Source: Polytrichum commune (lineage: Eukaryota > Streptophyta > Polytrichopsida > Polytrichales > Polytrichaceae). Taken from it: 64,000 bases of DNA. This document shows, piece by piece, positions 43,205 to 57,643 of the stretch (the first letter of the stretch is position 1; each line of letters opens with the position of its first letter). The stretch lies in contig OX485807.1 in NCBI GenBank assembly GCA_950295325.1, forward strand, positions 33,322,440 to 33,386,439, read 5' to 3'. The position numbers were made by a program, and so were the translations under genes. The notes beneath the pieces are model-generated. The model ran no database searches, was not told the DNA's origin, and was given only the letters and a program-made list of their open reading frames with translations.

Positions 43205-43492
43205 TTAATATCACATGAATGGTCCCTATTCCATTTCAAGGGGGCTATTGGGGTCTTGGGAATTGTTTGGTTTTATTCCATGTGACGTTCCTTACCTGGC
43301 CCTGTAATTGACAACAAAGAGTCTATGGGTCTTGACATCATGTCGTTGAGGCATGCCAACCTACATTAGCTAGCTAAGCATCATTTTAAAATATTAATAG
43401 TAGACCTCCACTAAGTGGACCCCGGATATGACCCACATGGTTGTGGCACCTTTGCAAAGTGAATAATACTCAAGTTGAACACGGGACCGTTT

Positions 43493-44155
43493 ATGGTATT
43501 TAGTGTCATGTGCAGTACTTGCGAAGGCCCTAAACTAGATGTCTGGAGGTCTCAAAAGTGTCACATATGCTAATTGCCAATACGATACTATTCGTTAACT
43601 TAAGTACTATTCATAACATTACTCAACATTTATTGCTCATTCAGTGGGTCTACATAATATAACAGTGGGATGCTCAAAAAGTTGTGCAAGGAGACTCAAA
43701 GCTTTAATTGAGCTCCCAACATCTAGTTGTTATATTCCAAGGGCTCACTCTGATGAGTAATGTTATGTTTTTCAAGTGGAAAATATATACACTATGCCAT
43801 TTAGTGTAGCATATTAGGATACTTGAGACGATAGTTTTGTGTTTTAGTACACAAAGGGAAGATACTATTGAGCATACTAATGGCAAGTGTCACGTGTTTA
43901 CATTTTAGTATGCGAGAGGGACATATTCTTGAGCATACTAATGCCGAGTGTCATTTGTGGACACTTCAGTCCACTTGTAGACCATTGTGCAACGTATACA
44001 TACACCTCATAACATCATTGAACATATTCATGCCAAGATATTAGCGCACTTGAACGCCAAGTGTCATGAGGTGACACTAACGATGAAGTTGTTGCTCATT
44101 ATTGTAACCTACCATATGCCTCAGATTAGAGTGGTAAGTGACACTAAATACCATT
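43493..44155. mobile_element. Possible decayed inverted-repeat element
   Basis: ATGGTATTTAGTGTCATGTG at about 43494 is matched in inverted form by GTGACACTAAATACCAT near 44130-44152. Between them GAGCATACTAATG recurs at 43871 and 43933, with accompanying AGTGTCA motifs. The outer ends and any target duplication are unclear. Confidence 0.4.
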
Positions 44156-46219
44156 TTGCAAGGGTGGTCCAACATAAAGGAGAACGATCCATACACTAAT
44201 TCTTGGCACTAGGGGAACAATACCCTAGTGTTGAGTAACATTATCTCACACATGCAATGCTCAAGATTAAAGCCCTCATATGATCATTTTGAAGGGTTCT
44301 CAAATTTTAGCCCTTTAGTTGAAGGGTAGGTTCAAATCCAAGACGCCAATCCAAGAATATAGAAATGAAATACAAGACTCATGTTAAACTCATATTAAAC
44401 ATTTGTATGGCACATGTTTCCAGCACAACGAGGACTTCAAGCGACGTCTTCATTTTCAATTTGGGGTTGAGTTTTGAAGGATTGTTTTGAGAGAGGTATA
44501 TTTTGAAGGGCCAAATCGCGTTTGAAGGGCACTGAAGACTTCAATCTTGCACATTGCACATACATATGAACGAAATCACATCAATGACAAATGTCCCATA
44601 ATAATTTGGAAGACTCGAGATTCAACGGTCATTAATTAGTGTGCACGTGTTTTAATTAGTGATCCACAAATGACGGCATGCATGATGCGGGAATATGGAA
44701 ATAATAAGGGTGGCTCCCAAATCAAGTGAAAAGCATCCGCTCACATTATGATCGAGCCTGCAAAAAGATCACGGAAGAAGGTCACTCTTCCCTTTTTGTT
44801 GTGAAGTGCCCAAGTACATACATCCAAAGAGAGAGAGACCTTGTGTCCTTTCTCGAGTGAACCATTTATTACTAGTGGCATCCACCTTTCCCATAATGTG
44901 TGTAAGTTAGTTGAGGTGATGTGGCTACAATTTAGCCATGTACACGCCCATAATGAGGCGTCAGCCAGCTTCCGGAATTATCGATAAGTTAAAATGTAAG
45001 CCTACCATTAGATGTAAACCTGGCAGAAAAAAAGCCACTTGAGATTTTAGCAGCTCCACAACAAATGTAAGTTATGGGGAGAGGGGAGTACCGGCTGCTA
45101 TGGTAGAGGGTGCTTAAAGCCAACACTTTAAGCTATTGCACATACACATGGCTTCATGGTCGATATAAAAAATACAAATAAAAAATCATATTAGCCTTTG
45201 CTCTAAACATAGGCATAAAGAAAGAAGAAACATTTTTAGCCTCAATTCGATATTTGATGAATATTCAGAGTCAAAACCACTAGCTTCCTTAAACCAATCT
45301 ATAGGCCCCGTGTATGACGGCCTTGGATATGATGAGGACCCCCACTTTCATTGCCTACAACCAACACAACATGGTTGGGTACTAGACCCAAGCTAGATCA
45401 AAGACCAACTAGCTAGTGACGGTGTGCAAAGCCACATGGCCACCTCCATGATCCCATGTACTTGCAAAACCATCACCTTGCATCCTAGGTACCAACCCCC
45501 TTTGTGCTTTGTGGGCCTACCTCTGTGACTTTGTGAATAGAATGGCTATCACCCCCCCCCCCCCCCGTGCAGTGTATAGAATAGTTGGAATAGGCAATGA
45601 CAAGCCACCCTAAACCCACCTCGAACCAACCCGAGATAAAGTGGAGCCCATTATGTACCCTACATGGAGGTAGTGGAGGTTGTTGTGAGGTGGCACCTAA
45701 AAGTGTCACTCTGTGGGCCCCTATAATCCTACACCATGGGGAACGCTTCAAGGTAGTAGAGTGTTGGTGATTGGGAGGCGTTTATAGGTGTTGGTTTTGG
45801 GCAGGGTGTTGGTTTTAGCACCCTCTACCTTAGTTACAAAAGAGCATGTTGAGGGCCACTTCACACAGGAGCCAAGAGTTGTGACCATGAAATTGTGACA
45901 ACCCAAAAGAAAGTGTCCAAAGGCCCTCCCAACACACCTCCAGAATCATGTAGTGTGGTCACAGACCCTCGAGTGTCGTGTGAAGTCATATGTGACCGGG
46001 CCCTTAACCAAATGCTATTTCAATGAATTTATATTCACGCGGATCCTCACACATGAAAGAATAGAATAAACCAACAGTGGTGAGCATTCGGAGTGCCATG
46101 GTCTCCCGGTTTTGTGTGAAGCCTACCTCCAAGAGGTGGGTTTTGAAAATAATCCAAGTGACCATGAAACATGATCCATTTGATGTTCTGTAGAAATCCA
46201 TGTAGACTTTACATCTATC
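44156..46219. other. Gene-free spacer
   Basis: Contains a C-run at about 45550-45566 and short GA runs. Open frames such as 45485-45751 (minus) cross the C-run and are not credible. No other structure recognised. Confidence 0.5.
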
Positions 46220-46935
46220 TTGCATTCATATACTATGTTGGTCCCTCAAGCGTAGTGTGAAGCGAACTTGGACCGGCTCTGCCTTTTCCACCAATGAGAG
46301 TGCTTGAAGTGCAATGGTCACATGCTCTCAACCATGTGTGTGAAGTGGCTCTGAGTTTGAGAAATAACCGGTTGAAGTTCAAGACTTCAGGGGAATTACC
46401 GATCGTTTTAGACGAGTTTGTAGAGTATACCTCCATTTTATCAAGAAAAACCGAAAGATTTTGACATGTAACGGGTTGGACTTGGAAACAGTAGGATCTC
46501 AACCGATTATGCCTAAAATCTCCCCGAACACTAATGGGGAGAACCGACCGCTAAGTTATAGCCTATCCCCACTTAGTGGTGTGGCCATCAGTGAACAGTG
46601 AGTGCCAGTAGGGGCCACTTTTAGAGTTGGTTTAGCCAATGAGAGCCACTGGATGTAACTAGTGTTGGTACTCACCATTCAATGGTGTCCCACACCAGTA
46701 AGTGTGGGTGGGCTATTGATTAATTATAGATGAACATGTTGAGTTTGATTAACAATGGGTTCAAGTTCAAAATCGTAGGACAATAGTATATCATTTTAGA
46801 AGAATTTTGAAAACATGTTCTTCAAATCTATAAAGAAAACTGAAAGATGTCAATATGTAACCAGTTGAACTTGGGAACACTAGGATCTCGACTGAGCGTG
46901 TCTGAGAATCTCCCCGGACATTGTTGTAGAAGGAT
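46220..46935. repeat. Diverged direct repeat plus a relative of the 1-850 array
   Basis: 46220-46345 resembles the unit of the array at the window start (GTGAAGCGAACTTGGACCGG, TGCAATGGTCACATGC). Then about 46353-46545 and about 46750-46935 form a direct pair: both contain a GTAACSRGTTGRACTTGG-like block, TAGGATCTC and AATCTCCCCG in the same order, about 370-380 bp apart. Confidence 0.65.
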
Positions 46936-46949
46936 GGACGCATCGTGTA

Positions 46950-47200
46950 ATGTAGACATCCCTTATTCAACCATTTTCCCTATTAAAATACCTAAATTGG
47001 AGTGGTATGTGATTTGATGAGTAAGATATCCATACAAGCTCCAAATTTTTGTGAGGAGAGTGGCTACAACCTCAATTTGGATTTGGTGACCATTTCGAAC
47101 TCATTATGTGTTCTGCATCCTAGGAGAAGGGGGCTAGTTTGAAAAAGAAGAAGTTACCACTCAAAACCCATCTACTTTAAGTTGCTTTGGAGGTAATAGA
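46950..47200. repeat. Dispersed repeat, copy B
   Basis: Diverged second copy of the repeat at 42256-42690: ATCCATACAAGCTCCAAA, CTCAATTTGGATTTGG, GCATCCTAGGAGAAGGGGGC and CCCATCTACTTTAA occur in the same order as in copy A. Unlike copy A, no MITE is found at its right edge. Confidence 0.65.
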
Positions 47201-49999
47201 GTATATTGATATGTGCAACTAGGTTGCCCCACACTGACATATTGACATTCTACACTAACTTAAATATTTAAAAGCACAATATAAACTACAATACTTGTGT
47301 TTTTTTGTTTTTTTAGAATGTGATTTCTATAGGGATGAATAAAAAAATTATGAATTTTTTAGAATTTGGTTTTGACCCAAGTTAAGTTGCACAAAGAGGC
47401 AACCTATTTGCAAAGGCAACCTAGCTATACATATGAGTGTACATTTATCCATTATCAAATTTTCAATCTAAAATCAACATTATGTATCATATGTACCTAT
47501 ACCTAAATCAACATAACAAGTGGATATAGATATATTGACACCTCCCAACACACTAAAGAATCCCATTCTTTGGACATTGTATGCAAAAATCATAAGAGTT
47601 TTAAGTTTCAGTTGTAGGCAACCTAGAACCGACACCTATAAGATGTTCATACGATGTACCATCTTCATAATCAAATATGTATATGTTGTACAAATATTTT
47701 GGGTGTTGATATTAGGTATACTTATCTTGACCATACAATTTAGGGCTTCAAATGCATGGTTGTGACATATGTTAGTGGTTTTAGGTCATATGATAGTTTA
47801 GGGCATGTCTACATAGATGTTGGTGCAAGGTATATGGTTGTATTGTGAGCACTTCCAACTCTACAGACAATTTGGATTGTTGTGTTGGATCAAATTGGGA
47901 CTGTCAGTAATTGTGAAGCACACAAATTGTCATCTATAGTTTTAAAATTGGACATGAGGTACAAAAATTACACTGAAAGGATCATAGTGAGGAATATATT
48001 ATTTAAACAATTACATAAGCCCACCCAAATGCATCGAATACTGAACCTAAACGGTGTCTATATTTTGAACATGTAGTCAAATCTCATCATAACATGTTTC
48101 TATTTTATGTCTTTTTAAATCTACAAAGATAAGATGCCCTAATAAGAAAATAATCCGAATGAGGGTTGTCTACCTTATAGAAGTGATGTCATCAAATCAT
48201 GATTGTTTGAGGCTAGTTGGTTTGATTCATAGTGACATACCACAATGTAGAATTGTGTGATCCCTTCATTTAAAATACACACTTTTGTTCCAAAGACACG
48301 TATGATAAACTAGACACTTTCATAAGGGTGTAAGTCGCCTACCTATATCTTTCTCACCACTCATAATTGAGTTGCCAACATGCCAAGTTTCACCACTAAA
48401 CTTGCATCCATCAATATCTTAACAAGGTTGCTTGAAGATGGGTGAGTTTGCTTATAGTTGAATTCACCTTGGCCATAAATGCATCTAGCATGACGAGGGC
48501 AAGACAAGAATACCTCACATTCATCCAACAAAAAATTCGTGAAATATGACATAGTCCATAACATTACACCAACTCCTTAGTTGTGTTTCGTGGGAATATG
48601 TATCTTACGAGCATACTTATTCTATAATCCTGGGATTCCATGTTTATGGGGAGCACTCATGATGTGTGATGTGAACTTTTCGAGAAGGAATTGTATATTA
48701 TGAAAGTGTTTTAATCATAGCCTCTTTCTTCAGAAAACGACCATCATGTAGTTGCTTAGTAATGTTATGTCCAATAGTTAAATTTGTTAGAGTTGATTTG
48801 ACACCAAAAATAGTCTACCTAGACGCATATAAGATAGGGGCACAAATCCATAGGGGAAGGTTTATAACATGGATGGAACTAGTATTCAAGTAAATCTAAG
48901 CTTTCCAATGGTCAAAAATTATACACCCAATGTGTGATAACAAACACAAACACAATGCAAACACATAACTATTTGGTCAAAGATGCATGATAAAACCCCA
49001 TTGGAAACCACAATCATGCGCAACAACAAAGTTGTGGAAAGAAGTCATAATATTGAGGGGATTTAAAGGATGACGTCAACCACCATATTTGTCCAAAATT
49101 GGCCAAAATGTCTAGAATTGCCAAAATACTAGTTATGGATGAGAGATACACTCATATGAAATGATTCCTTCTCATTCATGACTAGATCTCACACCTTAGA
49201 AACAAATTTCAAATCTCCTATATAATATCTATCCATGACTCAGATGCACTAACACATTTTATCTTTTTTCTTTAAGCGAGTGGAAACATTTAAGGAATAT
49301 GTTGATGTCATCTAGAATCTATGATACAACTTGTCTCGTCCTTAATTTATATATATAAAAAATAGGATTAACGAAATCATGGATAGAATGTGTTCAATTC
49401 CTTCCACCTTGTTTGGGAATGGGTTTTGCAAGACGGAAAGTTCAAGATTGATTTAATAGTCTCAAGTGTGTGGATACCTTGGAATAGAGAATGACATTGA
49501 CTTTATGTAGAGAAGAGAAAAGAACATTAGTGCATGGCAATGTGAGCCATGTCTGGTGGCCAACCATCATCCGGTAGCATGTGCTATTGCATATGGGGGA
49601 GGATTTGCTACCTAGTTATTATTAGTTGGACTGTTTTGTGATAAAGTCTGAGAGGTGTGTTAGTTGAGGAGGAAATGTTTTTGTTATTTGCTTAAATTTG
49701 CATTTTTGCTCAACCCAACCCTCGACACGATTCCCAAGCCTCACCTCCAAAAAGTGTTGCCATGTAATCATCCATGTCATACTTGGGACTTGGGACTTGG
49801 GACTTGGGACCCGTGCGAGTGGTAAGTTCCAACTTCCATGCTCTCAACGGTTGAGATTGCACGGATTGACCTCAAGTGACTTGGGACTTCGGAATTGGGA
49901 CCTGTGTGAACTGGCCTTTAGATTACTCTGAACTCACCTACAGAGTAATAATAGGTAGGAGTATGAATCATTATGAAAATGAGAAGTTTATTAGTAAAG
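47201..49999. other. Gene-free AT-rich spacer
   Basis: No gene or full mobile element recognised. Four tandem copies of the heptamer ACTTGGG lie at about 49783-49810. Remaining open frames are short and unsupported. Confidence 0.5.
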
Positions 50000-51392
50000 T
50001 AACTTAACCTAACCTTATTTTTCCCTTCAACAGCGGCTTCGCAGCCACGTCACTCACAGCCCATCGTTGCTTTTGTTGCCATTCCTTTAGCCACAAGGAC
50101 GAATCTCCACCGTCCGGCCCGTCTGCCCAACGACAACGATCGCTCGATCCTCCCAGTCGATTTGAGGAGACAAAGACCGTCAGATCCAGATCGTACGGCC
50201 ATCACATTCCCACGCCTGCAGTTCACCAGGTTCGTCCATCCGCTGGCACCATCGTGTGGTGCAGAACGACTTGGCTCCTGATCTAACGACTGCGGGATTA
50301 GGTGCGTGGCGGAGCCCTGAGCCGCCTTCAAAGCTACTCGACTCCGACCGCGCTTCTCCGTGGTGTCGCCTCCCCTATAGCTCATCCCAAAAGCTTCAAA
50401 TTCTCCATTCGGTAGTTCTCAATTGGGTTCTGTTTCCCCACTCTATAATTAGAAGATACAAGTTTTTCCTCAATCTGGTTGTTTCTTGCTGCGCTTCGGA
50501 GGCCAAGTTTCTGAGCTCATCTGGCTGTGTTTTCAGGTGCATGAAAGCGACAGAGATCTCTTTTATCTTGTTCAAGTTCCTCAATGCTGACCACCACTAG
50601 TTTGTGCAAATTCGTTAGATTTTCTAATGTCTTTCTTAATAAATGAAATCGCGTGGGAATGTCAGTTTAGATGCCTTTGTTGACATCTACAAATCGCAAG
50701 TGATACTGTCACCATCGGCTCTGCACTTGGCCTTCTGACATTGTTAGCATTGACTCTGCACTTGCTTAGTCTTAGGATTAGATCTGGTTATGAAAATGTG
50801 CGTAAACTTGGAGGTTTTCATCCCAGGGTTTTTCCAATGTATATACCGCTGTTGCATAGGGGTATACTGTATGGGGGAAATAGAATTCTCGGAGAAAAAA
50901 GCGATTTCCTGCTGGTCATTGGTTCGTTTATTCATACGAACCAAGAGGAGGAAGCAGGCTTGCAGGTGAACTTGAACCAACATGTGGATGAGTAAGGGAG
51001 ATGCGGATAATTGCGAGTTATGTCCTCACCCACACACACATACATATAAAAGATCGCAACCTTCTTCAAAAGGACTTCTCGTCTGCACTTGAGGCATGTG
51101 GACGGGGGATACTTTACTCTTTGTCATAGCACGAATGCCTAAATTTTTAACCCCTTGTGGCATGGGAGAGGATTATTTGGTAATGAATCAAGTTTCAATA
51201 GGTGACCACACATATGCCCAGTCAATCTTCAGCTGCCTGCAATTATCCACATATAACTGAGAAGTTGAGATTCTGGTGAAGCACATTACAAAACTGGGAA
51301 ATGGTTTACTGTGTAGATGATGCACGTACTACTTGGAGCTGTTGAACTCACTGGCTGTTGTTTGGCATTTATTTTGAATACATTTGCAGGTA
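50000..51392 (+). promoter_or_regulatory. Probable promoter/5' leader region of the BAHD gene
   Basis: About 50030-50400 is clearly richer in G and C than its surroundings and holds open frames on both strands (50256-50600 plus; 50050-50385 minus), neither recognised. A polypyrimidine stretch and TTTGCAG at 51383-51389 sit four bases before the BAHD start, consistent with an intron in the 5' untranslated region. The first exon of that leader may be the GC-rich block. Confidence 0.4.
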
Positions 51393-52878
51393 ATGGCGTG
51401 CCCACGAAAGAAATCCGTGACAATGCAGACAATGCAGATTACCAAGCTGGAAACCTCGACGGTTTACCCCGAGACTCCGACGGAGCCTGGAACGATCCTC
51501 CCCTGCTCAATCTGTGACAACTTTGCACGGCCCATCCACGTGCGCACCATTTACTTGTACAAAGAGAATGTGCCTGGGGCGTACGATGACGTATCTACCA
51601 AACTGAAGGCGGCCTTACAGAAGCTACTTGTTGTATTCTATCCCATGGCTGGACGGGTTCGGCGAGCAGAGGGGAAGACGGGGTATGAAATTGATTGTAA
51701 TGACAAGGGAGTTGTCTGGGTGGATGCGGAAGTTGACGGTGCCATGGATGACATTGAGAGTTTCCAACCAAACAGGATATTCGACAAGTTGCTGGTGCCA
51801 CGAGCGGATTATTCCATGAGCGTTGAGGATATTCCTGTGCAGTTTATACAGGTAGATGGTCCAACCTGACCTTTAGAGTAAAAGCAATGGTGCTTGAGTA
51901 GAGTTGGTTAGTTGGAATCTTGTCTGAATTAATAGGTTTTATCTGTTAATGTGCAAGAGAATGACAATCAACGTATATCATGTGTGTGGGCGATGCCAGG
52001 TCACGAAATTCAAGTGTGGAGGATTTTCTCTTGGAATGGCGATCCATCACACAGTGGCAGATGGGATTTCGGCGAACAACTTTGTCATGTCATGGACAGA
52101 GTTGGTCAGAGGGGAAGAAATCTCGCAGCTCCCTAACTTTGACCATCACCTGCTTTCATCGCAAGGGCGTCCAAAACCCGAGGACTGTCCGGCCGAGTTT
52201 CGGCTGCGACCCAAGACCATGCCGCCGCCGCCAACGAGAAAAACTCTTGAGAGGGTCTTTACTTTCACACCGGAGCAGCTGAAGCAGATAAAGATGGAGG
52301 CGCTTGGAGATGGAAGCCAAGGCTCATTCACGACGTTTGAGAGCTTGTCAGCGTTCGTCTTCAGGGCAGCTATTAGGGCGAAGAACCGTGACAAATCGGA
52401 GGATGCAAGGTTTTTCACGACTCTAGATGCGAGGAAGAGGATTAAACCCAACTTGCCGGAGGGTTACTTTGGCAATGCCATCATCTTTACATGCATGCCT
52501 GCGACGGTGGGCGATATCTTAGACAAGCCATTAGCATTCTCTGCGCAAATGGTGCGAGGGAGCATCGCAAAGATGACGGACGAGTATGTGAAATCCTCAT
52601 GGTCCTGGGCGGAGCAGCAGGAGCAGTCGGTCATGGTATCGATCAATACCATGGGAAATGATATCTCATCTGCGGGGTGGTTTCGAATGCCGTTCTATGA
52701 GACGGACTTTGGTTATGGAAAGCCGATTTTTGTAGGACCGGCTGACAACCCTTATAACGGATGTATTCTTATGCTGCCTGGTCACGTTGGCCCTGGATCG
52801 ATTAATGTGTTTATGGCGTTGTGGGAAGAAGATATGGAGAGGTTGATGGAAGATCCTGAATTTCTGATGGCTAAATAA
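51393..52878 (+). CDS. BAHD (HXXXD) acyltransferase
   Basis: Predicted cytosolic enzyme transferring an acyl group from acyl-CoA to an alcohol or amine in specialised metabolism; it looks closest to the hydroxycinnamoyltransferase-like group, but the substrate cannot be read from sequence. Two exons, 51393-51851 and 52000-52878, give 445 aa, the usual family length. The catalytic motif is HTVAD (His170-Asp174) followed by G. The structural motif near the C-terminus reads DFGYG (389-393) instead of the common DFGWG. The single phase-0 intron lies right after the codon for Gln in FIQ, before VTKFKCGGF, the conserved BAHD intron position. A second in-frame ATG at 51423 (MQTMQITKLE) is an equally plausible start and would give 435 aa. 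No signal peptide is seen. A small MITE follows the stop by about 20 bp. Confidence 0.93.
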
Positions 52879-52899
52879 GATATTGTGCCATGATGCATA

Positions 52900-53060
52900 C
52901 TGTAGGGTTATGTCTGGTTCCCGTCTGGTTCAACACCTCGAGTCTTGAAAGTTAACTTCCACGTGGGATTCGACATGGTCTTGAAGAATGTGATTGTGAC
53001 GCGTGGTATATCTCTTCCAGAAAGTAATTCCTTTGTGTGGAACCAGACAGTACCCTACAG
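52900..53060. mobile_element. Small TA-flanked MITE in the BAHD 3' untranslated region
   Basis: Inverted ends: left CTGTAGGGTTATGTCTGGTT, right (inverted) CTGTAGGGTACTGTCTGGTT. TA dinucleotides flank both ends (52898-52899 and 53061-53062), as for Tc1/mariner-derived MITEs. Length 161 bp, no coding capacity. It starts 21 bp after the BAHD stop codon, so the mRNA probably carries it as a hairpin. Confidence 0.8.
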
Positions 53061-53062
53061 TA

Positions 53063-54383
53063 TTCAATGACTTTTAACCTCAGGAAAGAGAGATCCAGAA
53101 AGTATGTTCCGAGCAGAGTACAGGAATGTCTTTGCAGCAGCTTTGTTGTCCTCCATAACCTGCCATGTAAACTGCCTAGATACCTTTATCTCAATCCTCC
53201 TGGTACGTGATATGCCGCTCTTCCTATTCCAGTCAACATCAAGGGCTTTGCCACTTACGAGCTTTGTTGTCAGTTCACCGACTGCTGCAGAAGGTGGTTG
53301 GTTGTTTCAATGCACCGGTCTGCACTAGTGCCGTATGGGAAATACAGCTCAGCTAAGTGCTCTTCTTGCCTTTAATGTGAATGAGAGTTGAAATCAGGAG
53401 GATTCAGGCTCAAGCTTCAAGGGAGATTGGAACCCCAGAGTCACATGATTTCTTCAGTAGAAATCAGTTGTTTGTATCAAAAACTTGTGCAGAGGACATG
53501 GCCATCAGACCTTCAAGTGGCTCTTACATAGGCTACAAGTTATAAATAAATCTAAATTTTTTATTCATGCTGGGCCACTCTCCAATCAACAATGTGATAA
53601 TACACGTCCCTTCCATCTTTCTGCCTGATGATTTCTTGGTTTCATTGCACACACAGTGGTCTTAACCTTTATTTAGGGGGTCTGTCAGTGTAGAGTATAT
53701 ATTAGCGTACTAGCACGATTGCCTGACCAGATTGTAAGGGGAGTTTTCTTAGGTTGCAACACGCTGCCTAACATCATATTCAGAGTGATATGGATTGGTT
53801 GGCTATGATGTGAGTTTATTTCGGCATATTTTTGCTTGATAGTTTATTTCTAAAGATCTAGATGACTTAGGCACTTGGTTTAAATGTTTCAAAGGTTTGA
53901 AACTTTAGAGATGATTTGACGATGCAGAAATATCGGACATGATGAACATGTGCATTGATAGTATGTAAATAATTTGAAGGCAAAGCTGATATTATGAACT
54001 ATAAAGCTACATGTATTTAGATGCTAAGTATTGTTTAATGCACGTGTTTCTGGGCGCTTGTTCATCACAAAATTTTATCTACTGCAGACACAGTTGTTCT
54101 ACAATCTCTTCAACATTTCTTTTTGATGTTTTTGTTGAGTTTTCCAGGAGATTCCAAAACTGGAAAGAGGGAGGAAATCTATGTGCAGAGGATAATATGT
54201 AGGGCAAATGCCTTGTCTGATTTACCTATCACATCCCAATTTTACATTTGAGTGTCAACTATATTTCCCTATGTATCATGCATTCACATAACATTACTCA
54301 GTTGATGAGTTGTGTTCACCTGCCCTGACTTCATAAATTGAAGCATGTGTGTTTCTTCATGTGAGCCCTGAGAATATAACCAC
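53063..54383. other. BAHD 3' region and spacer
   Basis: No further gene is supported. The open frame at 53104-53328 lies in what is probably transcribed 3' sequence and matches nothing known. Confidence 0.45.
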
Positions 54384-54740
54384 GGGGTGCCCCAACTTAG
54401 TGTAAATTCAAACTCGATCTGAGTCACTTTGCACCAAGGGTGGGAAAAAACCTGATTATTTTCGGCCGATGCATTGGGTTTTTGGTTTTAATGCTAAAAA
54501 CATGATTTTTGCAAATAAAAACATGATTTTATTCCAATAGTTGGCAGTTGGCAGCTGACACCAACATTGGCGAACATTGGGCCCTTTGCCTTATAATCTC
54601 AACTCATCTGCAATAAAACTGAATATAACCGGATTTTGCTGGACCTTAGATGATTGGGTGTTAAAAAGAAACTATGAAAAAACCCAATTGTAAAAACTCG
54701 TGTGGTGCCAACCTTGCCTTACACTAGGTTGGGGCATCCC
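54384..54740. mobile_element. MITE with GGGGTGCCCCAAC inverted ends
   Basis: Left end GGGGTGCCCCAACTTAGTGT; the right end inverted reads GGGATGCCCCAACCTAGTGT. A second subterminal pair (TTTGCACCAAGGGTGG on the left, GTGGTGCCAACCTTGCC on the right) is also roughly inverted. The interior is AT-rich. No convincing target duplication. 357 bp, non-coding. Confidence 0.72.
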
Positions 54741-55205
54741 ATGGGCCCACATGATTGAAAGCACAGTGCTTAATAATGTTATGATAAGACGAAATTGTTG
54801 ATGTAAAAGTATGCCCGTTTCAATGTTTCCTTACTCCTTTTTGAGTGACATCAATTACCATGTGCACATTAGAAAAATACAGTACCTTTTTGCGCAGACT
54901 GTGAATGGTGTGGAGATCTAGGGCTAGGAGTCGCTTAATTACCTTCTCAAAAGTACCAACCATAATAATTTGTAATGTCATCGTACGGAGAGAGGATTTT
55001 TTTACATACAAGCGTACCTCTCATCCATCCAACATAAAGACTTAACCTCTTATAGGTTTCTGGGCAATTCATTTCAAATGACTTGCATAAGACGAATTTG
55101 AGGTCTTTAAAACTAATTCTGGTGTCAAATTAGCTAAAAATAATAACCTCTGGCCAACATTTGAAGGTTTTTATGTGCTTCTAGACATTCCAAAACTCTA
55201 TTGAT

Positions 55206-57580
55206 GGGATGTTTACACCGTGGACCTTGAAGTCGTCCCAAGGCCCTGTAAAATCTATGATTGGCTGTTGAACTTTGGTTTACACCAAGGAAAATTTGTC
55301 AGAGTGATCATGCAGTTTGAGGTCCCCAAAAGATATATTCAAAGGCCTACATTATCTACTGACTTGGTGCAACGGGTTTTGTGGTGGGAGAGGCAAAGGA
55401 GGTGGTTTGGGGAAAAAAGACAAGGGCCCATGGCTAGAAAATGTTGTTATAATAAATTTTTGATGAAATGTTTTTTGGGGAATAGAAGATGAAGACGAGA
55501 GAATGGTCAAACTCTCTCTCTCTCTCTCTCTCTACTTTGTTCTTACTGAGCCATAGATGAACAGATTTGGTAAAAAAACATAACCCTAATGAACTTAATG
55601 TTCTAGGGCTAAGTAAGGTTTACCTAACTGTTTTCAACCATAGATCTCACACTAAGGATCTACGGATGAGAGCATTTACCTAATCATATATGAAGGGTGA
55701 GGAAAGCATTGAGACCTCCTTTCAAAGGTTAAAACCGCTTATGCAGTTTTACCCTAAGTAACTTCTTGGATTAGTGTGAATTAGTGAGTACTTGTGGAAG
55801 GTGTACAATCACGGCTTCAGTATTGTTACACACTAAGCTCAAATGGCCAAAGAACAGGTAGAGTACTTAATATTGTTAAGTATTCTTAGATACAAACCAC
55901 ATGATTTTACCGTATTCATTTGTGTGACATAGATAACAATTGGATTCTGTTGTTATTCACCTCGTGTACGTTATTGACCCTCTCTTTGGATTTGGTTGGT
56001 GGCATGGGCACAGGTGAGGCATACCCTTCACATTTTGGACGGCTATCTTAGGTTTTGTTTTCATCTTCATGCGAAAATATTGTGTGTACAAGGCTTATTA
56101 CAAAGCCTTGTTTACTTGTGAATGATACTTGAAGTATTTTTTTGAATAAGAGGCACCTACTCTTTTGATAGTGACTTGTTATGTATCGGATATGTTATGT
56201 TTTATTTCACTTAAGGTTTGAAAAGCTTACAACCTTAGAGGTGTGAATACTCAAAGGTTTTAGTAATGCTTTGAGCACATACCAAGTGGAAGCACTTTGT
56301 AAATACTTAGAAGTAAGATTTCTTGGAATGATGTGAACGAGAGGGATGGTCCCACCCACCCTCCCGGGTTTTGGAAGGTTCATAGATATGTTATAGAATG
56401 ATATGGCCTCTAAACAAGAGGATGTACTAAGAAAGAGCTATGCTGGAAAGTAAGCATAGAATCTGTTCAAGCAATGCCCAACTCTCTCTTAATGCCATGT
56501 TACACAAAAAAATTCAATTTTAAACTTTTACACTAAAGCACCTAACAATGATCATCTTTATAAAACATATGATTATAAACTCAAAGGATCCTAAATCTAC
56601 ATACATGGAAAGAAATCATACTTACCATGAATTGGATGTAACAAAGATGTAGATGAATAGGGTATAGTAACCATGGTAATAGACGGGACCCATGTCCTCT
56701 AATCTATGGTAAAAATAAGGCTACGAGAACTTAACATAGGCAAGAACTCCAATATAAACCCTTAACCCTAAAAAGAGACTCTTTTTAACCATTCACGCAA
56801 GTGAGAGGTGCAGCGGGCCTTGTGTATACACATTAGGGTAATATATACATGCTAAGAGTAAGAGAAACTAGGGCTCATCACCAAGGGGAGTATTCTACTT
56901 GGAGTAACCCAATCATGGCCAAAGAACAGGTTTGAACACCCATATGTTGTTTTACAATGAGTGTTGTATTGTGAAATACTTTGGTGCATTTGAAATGGAT
57001 TATATGTGTGCGACATGGATAACAACTGGGTCCTACTGTTATTTACCTCATGTATGTAACTAATCCTCAATTATTTATTGGTTGGTTGCATGGGCACAAG
57101 TAAGGCATGCCCTTCACACATTGAATGCAGTGATGTATTCTAATTATGATACTTTATGCACTTCTATTGGTTGAGGTTACTAGGAACATCTCCTTTGTAA
57201 GTAAACCATACATGTGGTGGATTAGTTAGATGTATCTTGCAAAGAAGCAAGAAGGTTGGTGATTAGCTTCCAAAGCATGAGACAGTCAATATCGAACACT
57301 TGATGGTGGATACCATATGGTAGCAAATACTCTAAGTAAGGTGCATATTATTGCAAAGCAAGATAGATTATGACACAAAATGACTATGTGGTACAATACA
57401 TCCAAGTAACTTGCTCATGCAAAATGTGATTATGCTATCAAATAGGAAGATGCAAAAGACATAGAAAGAGTCTAGTGGATGTTCCCACCCACCCACCCTT
57501 GTATTGCAATGATGAAGATATTGAAAAATTTGGCCTCTGTAAAGAGGAAGTTCAAACTTTGTAAAACTTTTGAAAAAGTC

Positions 57581-57643
<63 letters not shown>
